A stretch of 26,578 nt of DNA from positions 93,947 through 120,524 of the forward strand of contig BMAT01007188.1 in NCBI GenBank assembly GCA_019649035.1, written 5' to 3'. The stretch is from Elysia marginata. Taxonomy: Eukaryota > Mollusca > Gastropoda > Plakobranchidae. Positions 20,310 to 26,578 of the stretch are shown here, in pieces (position 1 is the stretch's first letter; the number at the start of each line of letters is the position of its first letter). The position numbers and the translations under genes are program-made. Under the pieces are notes generated by a model. That model had not been told where the DNA came from. It worked only from the letters and a program-made list of their open reading frames with translations, and searched no databases.

Positions 20310-21100
20310 AGTAACTTTTAATAATAAATAGTGGCACCCCAGTGTGGAAATCCTGCCTAGACTCTTGATGTCTTTACAATAACTTTTTGTAGGCTCTAGA
20401 TATAGATAACTAGTGATTAGAACTTTTACACAATGCAGATTAGGTAAGCTCAATAATCTAATTAAATTTGGATAGCTATCTACAACTACAGGGTCAAAAG
20501 AAGGACTTAATCTAAGTGTATGATGAGTGATCTGTGATAGATACATTGATGACCTCGAAAGGAATGCGTAACCTAGTATAATAATCTTTATCCGTCTATG
20601 GTCCCAAGGTTTAAAAGCTGAAGTTATGTAAATCTATCTCTCTGCAATTTCAAACAGCAGCATGACCTTCTATTTCTTGTAAATACCTCATCTACCCTAC
20701 CCTAGATTTCTACATCGACACACTGTCTAAACAAACATTAAGCCTCCACCATAAATTAGAGCTCTACAGTTCTCGAAGTTTACCTGCCGTCCTACTAGAT
20801 TCTAGTCCTAAATGTTAATGGTAAACGAAGGGTTAGGCATAGAGACGGCAGATCAAGAGAATTGAAAGAATACGACTAGATCTAGGCCTTTGCTCTTAGT
20901 CTTAGTGTTAAATTGTCTTTATTAAAAAAGTGTTTTATTACCATCATCATCATCATCATCATCCTATCATACAATTGCCCTGGTATTAGTGTACAGGCCC
21001 ATTATGTATTTTTTGTTTTGTTTATTTGTTGTAGTTGTTAATTTTTGTTACAAGTATTAATTACCAGTATTATCGTTATTGTTTTTTTTTTTTTAATTTT
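20310..21100. other. No gene seen
   Basis: AT-rich sequence with a short CAT run at 20942-20963 and a T run at 21081-21094. Confidence 0.5.
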
Positions 21101-21261
21101 TTAGCCAGGTAATTCTTTTCTAAGCATTAGACCTATGCCTAATCTTGTGGGTACTGGATAAATACTGTTGCATTTACTGCTTCATATATAGAAAACTGTT
21201 CTTAATTCCGGTAATAGACAGATTCCAGATTCATATGAGGAACGTTACAGTGTCACCTGTT
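21101..21261 (+). repeat. Dispersed repeat, copy B
   Basis: Same-orientation partner of 19346-19512, about 1.75 kb downstream. The best conserved part is the right third, GGTAATAGACAGATTCCAGA through GTGTCACCTGTT. It lies directly after a T-rich tract and is followed by AT-rich sequence unlike the flank of copy A. Confidence 0.85.
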
Positions 21262-21264
21262 ATT

Positions 21265-22095
21265 ATAATTATAAATTAATTGTTATCATTATGATTAATA
21301 TCATCATAATAGTTCTTCTTCATCATCGTTACTAAACTAGCCAAACTACCCCTTCTACAAACACTTTTAACAGCGAAAATGAACTATAATATTAAGATCA
21401 ATAGATAGCTATGGTTATACTCAAAAGTCACGCTTAAAGATTATAAGGAAAATAAACAACTTTTGAGGTTATAAATTTACAACAAGTCCTGTCAAAATGT
21501 TGATAGAGGGCTTAGTTAGAACTGCCGAGACCATAGTCATGTTTGTGTAGATTACATGTAAATCATCGTCTAGATCTAGATGGCTTGATTTTAATTAATG
21601 CCTGTAAGTTCACCTTAAGTTCCCTTTACCTATGTAAGGCTCTTTTATTTGTATTATATATCATAATTCTGCATATTGAGGCGTAAACTTTCATGTTCCA
21701 TTTTATCAAATTTCAAACATAAAAATTTTGGTACACGTAAAACATAAAAATTTTAAGAAACGAACGCTCACCTAGAACGGGAATTCTTACGAAAACGTGC
21801 ATCAAAAAGTTATGTAAAAACTAAAATTCCTTGTTTTGGCAGCGCACTCTTCTAGAACAAACGAGGACAAAAACTTGCTTCTTTGAAGTGAACATGTATA
21901 CTGACTAGCTTTTACAATGGCTTACATTGGACTCTAGGTCTAGACGTTGACGTCGACTCAGAATTTAAATGTCTAAAATGATCTCTCGTACAAATTAAAA
22001 AAAAACACACACACACACAAAACCCCAAACGAAATGCCCTTGTGAGTTTTTTAGAGACTGATGTCTTTAGAGATATCTTTTTGAAGCCCTGGATT
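21265..22095. other. No gene seen
   Basis: AT-rich sequence with a short CA run (22008-22019). Confidence 0.5.
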
Positions 22096-22100
22096 TTTTT

Positions 22101-22141
22101 TTCTTCTTCTTCTTCTTCTTCTTCTTCTTCTTCTTCTTCTT

Positions 22142-22172
<31 letters not shown>

Positions 22173-22212
22173 TTTTTCTTCTTCTTCATGTTTTTCTTCT
22201 TCTTTTTATTAC

Positions 22213-22249
<37 letters not shown>

Positions 22250-22260
22250 GTTATTATCAT
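22101..22260. repeat. Compound TTC then TTA microsatellite
   Basis: About 23 pure TTC units (22101-22171) are followed by impure TTC/TTTTC to 22206, then an ATT/TTA run to about 22250 with degraded units beyond. The poly-Ser/poly-Tyr frame across it is a repeat product. Confidence 0.95.
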
Positions 22261-22299
22261 TGAATTATTATTGTAATTATTATTATTACTACCGTTACT

Positions 22300-23875
22300 A
22301 TTGTTGAGTAAAACATGATTATTTTTGCTATTGTTGTTGCAGGCAATATACCAGTTGAGCTCAATAGATCTAAGACTTTACCAGGGATAGCCCATTAATT
22401 TCAGATGTGAAAATAAATAGTTTCGTCTTTTGCTTTTTCTCAACTTTGCCATCATCTGTATTGAATTTTTGCAACCACTGGATAACATAAATACGCACCG
22501 GCCTAGGTGATTTTGACGTTCAATGCAGATGGAGCCAAACTGTTTTAGGTTGACGCGAAATACTTTTGGTCCTTTTTAATAGGTTGATTTTTAAAAACAA
22601 GAATCTAATAAGGTAGATTTACATGTTGTAATCTGTTATTATTATTACACCAGAGATTTTACCCGATGCTTAAAAAAATATAGATTTAGAGTTCTTTCTG
22701 TCAATATGGGCATATTTAATAAAAACTTAGGCCATTGTCTGAACCTAACGTGGCTGGATCATCAATCTGAAGGTAAAATCTTCAAAACTTGTCGAGATAA
22801 GAGGGTAAGAGAGCGCACCCATGCGAGCTTGTGTCCTAGCCTAGCCTACTGTGTTACTTCATAGGCCTCCGGGCATGGCCTACCATAGGCAGTTCATATC
22901 TCTCATGTCGACCTATGCCTATGGTTCATCATTCTGCGGTCCGGGGTCAACATTGTGAGACCTATGCTACTGGCCGTGATCGTGAATCTCCCTGCTCGTG
23001 AAACTGGCCCGTGTGTTCTATTAGAAAGTGAATAATAGGTCAAATTTATCTAGATCTAGCCTTAGTCTTCGACTAAGTATCTAAATTTTAAAATTCAATG
23101 GAATAAGTAGCGAACCACTATAAAATCATCTGTAGGTTTATATAATGTTTATCTTAATAAGTGTTCTTTCATTAGATCGGCCATGTATAGATCTATAAAG
23201 ATATAGATATTTTTATGATTCCATTTCGGCCGTAGTTATTAATCTTTGTTTGTAAATAGAATTATCTAGTGGTTTCGGTTTTAGATTCTGTGTTTTATAA
23301 GTAGATAGCAATATTTTTTTTTCTTTTAGAATATTACATTTACGCATGTAAAAATCAAATCCAGATGATCATTAATTATTTGAAGTAATATGGATTCATA
23401 ATTCTAACAGTGGTTCACCGTGGACGTGTTTCCGGGTTTTAACTTTAAGACTCAAAGCAGTGGGATGTAACTACACACCAAGAACAGTTAACTGAAATGG
23501 ATCAAACTTAGGAGTCAACACAGAACTCGTGTGAGGAAAAAAAAAGTAAGTAGGCCTACTAGTATTTAGATCTAATACCGCCATTACGTGTCCTTTTTTT
23601 CTTTCTTCATCTGATCTCTCTTTCTCTGTTTTGTCTTTACATAATGTACCTTGCTTTCGCCCTTTTTAAAGGCCCTAATTCACATAATAAACTTAGTGTT
23701 TTCTAGCATCTTAAGGCCAGGTGTATGTTTGTTTTTCTGTCTGTCCACATCTTTCGTTCTAAACGATCCATCCTGCCAGCTTTTAGCAACGTCGTATTAA
23801 CATTGAACATTCCTTAACACTAAAAATTTCCAAGGTAAGCACCGAATAGCAATAATCATTTACATGCATGTTCGT
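22300..23875. other. No gene seen
   Basis: AT-rich, apart from a slightly GC-richer patch at 22800-23005 with several CCTAGCCTAG/TAGGCC words. No frame, RNA or clear element is supported. Confidence 0.5.
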
Positions 23876-23879
23876 TTTC

Positions 23880-24029
23880 TAGTTCGATGCATCCCGTAGC
23901 ACGGCAAGATTCATGCGTTTTGCGCTCAAAAAGCTTCCGTCAGACGTTATTGAAGACAGAAAACTGCATCGCTCCCACCAACACTGCAAGATTCGAACTC
24001 ATGACCTAAAGATTTCTGCGACGGCTGGG
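23880..24029 (-). mobile_element. tRNA-derived repeat with an intact box B
   Basis: On the minus strand, GTCATGAGTTCGAATCTTGC carries GAGTTCGAATC, an excellent match to the pol III box B consensus GGTTCGANTCC. It sits between GCTCCCA (24029 side) and TGGGAGC, a 7-bp perfect inverted repeat about 62 bases end to end, like an acceptor stem on a shortened tRNA. No box A is convincing. Downstream lies a non-tRNA body (GATGCAGTTTTCTGTCTTC; GACGGAAGCTTTTTGAGCGC). I read it as a diverged tRNA-derived SINE or tRNA pseudogene. The lower boundary is uncertain. Confidence 0.45.
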
Positions 24030-24034
24030 AGCAA

Positions 24035-24680
24035 AAAAAAAAAAAAACAACAAAATTAATAATAAAAAAGTAGACGAACTGTCTCTCTTTCATCTTTTTC
24101 TCTCCATCTTTCCTCCCTTAATATGTAACTAGCGAAACTAAAATTAAGGTTGAGTTCACGAGTTTCTAAAATGGCAAACCATGTCTGAATGAAAAATGTA
24201 GCCTAATTTTAGAGCAATGGAAGGAGTAGATTATCGCCCGAAATTTTGAGTTTTCTGTAAGTTTCCACCCGAAACCTGCAACCAGGCATCGTGTTGGAGC
24301 TTCACAAAAATGTGCGAAATCTGCCATGAAAATCGTGACATTCTGGCACCCCTGGGAAATTATGTTTGATGTTGCGTTCTGAAATCTACCGTTTAAACGT
24401 ACTTTAAGTCACCTAATCCCACCGCAGCCTCTTACAAGTCTATGTGTTTGACTTGGGCTAAGACTTAGTTAGAATTTTTATATTAGCCGCATAACGACAT
24501 ACTTTAAATTCCTAGTTTTTTAAAATACAATTTTCATGGTCTTTATTTTTGCAAACTATATAAAAATGAAATTAAGCCACACTATAGTTTAACTGAATTC
24601 ATTAAATACATTTTAAAATTGTAACTATTTAGTCCTTCTGAAAATCAGCTACGCTCATGGATTTTGTACATTATAACTGG
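24035..24680. other. No gene seen
   Basis: AT-rich, beginning with an A-run/AATAAT stretch (24034-24068) beside the tRNA-derived repeat. Confidence 0.5.
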
Positions 24681-24681
24681 G

Positions 24682-24693
24682 CTATTTCATAGG

Positions 24694-24738
<45 letters not shown>

Positions 24739-24808
24739 TCTCATTATCATCATCATCATCATCATTGTCATCATCATCATCATCGTCACAGTCATCCCAT
24801 TTACCATC
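24682..24808 (+). repeat. CAT-array locus, copy A
   Basis: Begins CTATTTCATAGGCATC, holds about 30 mostly pure CAT/ATC units with TCTCAT, TGT and CGT interruptions, and ends GTCATCCCATTTACCATC. The same left and right flanks enclose a shorter array at 25867-25951. The poly-His frame through it is not a gene. Confidence 0.9.
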
Positions 24809-24811
24809 TGC

Positions 24812-25480
24812 TATGGCCGAAAAAATCTTTTAAAACATTTTTGTAATGTTAAGTTTATTTTATAGAGGAATGAAATTTGAGGGAGATCAGAGGTTAACAG
24901 AGACCGTTGCCCTTCACTCAAACAACCGCCCGTTTATGAATGTAAAATCCTGTTTTCTAATTCTTTAACATTATGTGTTAAAATTTTACAAACTCGGCAT
25001 TTCCCCCATAACAGACTGTCGTGAGAAATAACATGTTTAAAAAATATTTCAATTAAAAGAAAAACAATCGCAAGATCAATTAAAGAACTGAGAACCAAAT
25101 CAGTTAATTATAATACACATAGGTTGAACTAGCGAACAGCGTACTTCAAGTTCGTTTTCTATGAATAATTGCCGCTGTTAATTAACTCCGCTCGTGTGAA
25201 AGGTCTTCGGAAATGTCAAAACAAAAATGTGTTTATATAATTACAACTGCTTGTTAAATTGCAGAAGAATATATACATGTAATTCAAGAACTTGAACGTG
25301 TAGGTAGGACTTGTTTCCGCTCACCCTCACTAGCTCAGTAGCTGTTAAGAACTGGCTTAGTTGAAATAATCGCCGGTTTAATTATTTTATCGACGAGTTT
25401 CATTCACAGGACTTCGATATAATTTACATTTGTTGGAAAAAGAAACGCACACAAATAGTTTCTTAGGCCAAACAAGGTGG
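24812..25480. other. No gene seen
   Basis: AT-rich sequence without a supported feature. At its right end, AGGTGGTCAAGTGCGCGGCTG (about 25474-25494) resembles a tRNA box A region on the plus strand, but no box B follows. Confidence 0.45.
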
Positions 25481-25549
25481 TCAAGTGCGCGGCTGTTTAT
25501 TAGCATTGAATCAACTCATTGGCTATCTCAAAACTGCTGCCAGCATCAA

Positions 25550-25866
25550 TTTAAATAATATTATCGTTGTATGCTTAGAGTCCTCCACTGCCGAAAGCAG
25601 TCTCATGACTTTACATATTTACCTCAGCAGGCCTATACACACCAGAGCAAATTCAACTCATATTTCAGAGCATTACAGTGCTGCAGCCTGTTTGGCGCTC
25701 AAATACTCACATTCCACAAATTTCAAGCACTGCCTTTAGCCAGGTACCCGTTTTACAGATGGGTGGACTAGGGAAAATTAGCAATTGCAACATGACATGA
25801 TAGGGAATAAAACCCGCAACCTCCAGATCTCAAGTCCGACGCGCTAACCACTCTGCCACGCTGCCC
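25550..25866 (-). mobile_element. tRNA-derived SINE, minus strand
   Basis: Read on the minus strand from 25866, GGGGCAGCG leads to a good box A, GTGGCAGAGTGGTTAG (plus 25844-25859). A tRNA-like arm and a weaker box B region, GGTTGCGGGTTTTATTCCC (plus 25803-25821), follow. The body contains GTCCACCCATCTGTAAAACG (plus 25750-25769) and GGTACCTGGC, then GTAAAGTCATGAGACTGC near the 3' end. A hairpin (ACTGC/GCAGT, plus 25587-25601) precedes an AT-rich tail (about 25550-25565). Head, body, hairpin and tail are in the usual SINE order. The 84- and 66-residue plus frames across it are not genes. Confidence 0.7.
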
Positions 25867-25951
25867 CTATTTCATAGGCATCTTTATCACTACCAACATT
25901 ATCATCATCATCATCATCATAATCACCATCACTGTCATCCCATTTACCATC
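25867..25951 (+). repeat. CAT-array locus, copy B
   Basis: Same-orientation partner of 24682-24808, 1185 bases downstream. The left flank CTATTTCATAGGCATC and right flank GTCATCCCATTTACCATC are conserved, while the internal array is shorter and more degraded. The head of the minus-strand SINE abuts its left edge exactly. Confidence 0.85.
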
Positions 25952-26086
25952 GGCACTTCCTTTATTCATTCTCCTCTTTAAAAATCATACCATATTATTA
26001 TATCACCATGTCATGTCATTCTTTACCTTCATTATCATAGCGGTTATCAGCAGCATCATTCGCTCGTGTCAAAGTCAACGTAATCT

Positions 26087-26421
26087 CCACCCTCGTTTCA
26101 ACATTTCTTACAATGTTCATGATGAGTTTACACTATGAGACAACACCCTAATCACCACCCTCGTTTCAACATTTCTTACAATGTTCATAATGAGTTTACA
26201 CTATGAGACAACACCCTAATCACCACCCTCATTACAACATTTCTTAAAATGTTCATGATGAGTTTACACTATGAGACAGCACCCTAATCACCACCCTCAT
26301 TACAACATTTCTTACAATGTTCATGATGAGTTTACACTATGAGACAACACCCTAATCACCACCCTCGTTTCAACATTTCTTAAAATGTTCATGATGAGTT
26401 TACACTACGAGACAACACCCT
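26087..26421 (+). repeat. 68-bp tandem minisatellite, five copies
   Basis: Units start CCACCCTCGTTTCAACATTT or CCACCCTCATTACAACATTT at 26087, 26155, 26223, 26291 and 26359, an exact 68-base spacing. Copies 1, 2 and 5 share CGTTTC; copies 3 and 4 share CATTAC. Each unit contains AACATT and AATGTT as an inverted repeat. The array fades at 26422-26455 into a degraded partial copy (TTACAATAGAGTTACACC). 68 is not a multiple of three, so it does not encode a protein repeat. Confidence 0.95.
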
Positions 26422-26578
26422 CTATTACACATTATCTTACAATAGAGTTACACCTTCGTCTTCTGTTCCTCCTTTCTATTTCAAGACACAGAGAACCTGT
26501 CTTAAGACCCACACCTTAGTAGCTTTCGCGGTGATCGATATTGAGCAATACAGATCTATCTGCCTGTCTGTCTCCCCC

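Noticed and set aside
24664-24846. Histidine-rich protein
   Set aside because: The His run is a direct translation of the CAT microsatellite, which is duplicated at 25.87 kb as DNA without a conserved frame.
25485-25771. Two overlapping plus-strand frames of 84 and 66 codons
   Set aside because: They are antisense to the minus-strand SINE and share no recognisable motif.
25803-25866. Intact tRNA gene on the minus strand
   Set aside because: It has a good box A, but box B is degenerate and no closed acceptor stem forms. It continues into a SINE body.
26087-26421. CRISPR array
   Set aside because: The units are contiguous 68-bp tandem copies with no unique spacers, and the window is eukaryotic in character.

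Overview
This window looks like non-coding eukaryotic DNA, most likely from a mollusc (a gastropod is my best guess). The reasons are an AT-rich background, very many long simple-sequence arrays (GA, GATA, ATT, AGT, TTC, CAT), scattered TAGGCCTA and TAGATCTA motifs, tRNA-headed SINE copies ending in a hairpin plus an ATT-type tail, and no long open reading frame. The taxonomic call is inference. I see no complete protein-coding gene, no rRNA, no intact tRNA and no prokaryotic layout. The many short open frames are mostly products of simple repeats, for example Leu/Ser/Arg-Glu runs from GA/CT and His runs from CAT.

Layout. 1-1.2 kb: a long purine-rich tract ending in a C run. 1.6 kb: a GATA array. 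1.7-3.9 kb: unique-looking AT-rich DNA with one weak tandem pair. 4.0-4.5 kb: a CTG-type repeat, then a small CpG-rich block ending at a good splice donor. 4.5-8.2 kb: AT-rich DNA with one weak exon candidate near 7.5-7.7 kb. 8.3-8.65 kb: a SINE 3' end whose ATT tail has grown into a compound ATT/AGT array. 10.75-11.06 kb: a nearly full-length plus-strand SINE. 13.5-14.26 kb: a CpG-rich block with a GA array, broken by a 280-base assembly gap. 14.59-14.75 kb: a probable LINE 3' end. 15.4-15.8 kb: two exon-like minus-strand frames, one with a hydrophobic membrane-type segment. 16.5-18.1 kb: CpG-rich patches and a GC box. 18.2-18.5 kb: a small tandem duplication and a GA array. 19.25-20.16 kb: a cluster of self-complementary TCTAGATCTAGA motifs. 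19.35 and 21.10 kb: a dispersed repeat of about 160 bp. 20.15-20.31 kb: a decayed coding-like stretch. 22.1-22.3 kb: TTC then TTA arrays. 23.88-24.03 kb and 25.55-25.87 kb: two minus-strand tRNA-derived elements. 24.68 and 25.87 kb: a duplicated CAT-array locus. 26.09-26.42 kb: five copies of a 68-bp minisatellite.

I find no group of genes that work together. The window is best read as intergenic or intronic DNA shaped by short retroelements and repeat expansion, with a few exon candidates that only transcript or homology data can settle. Nothing here clearly amounts to a new biological system. The most distinctive items are the hairpin-bearing 68-bp minisatellite, the palindromic TCTAGATC cluster and the hairpin ends shared by otherwise different SINEs.
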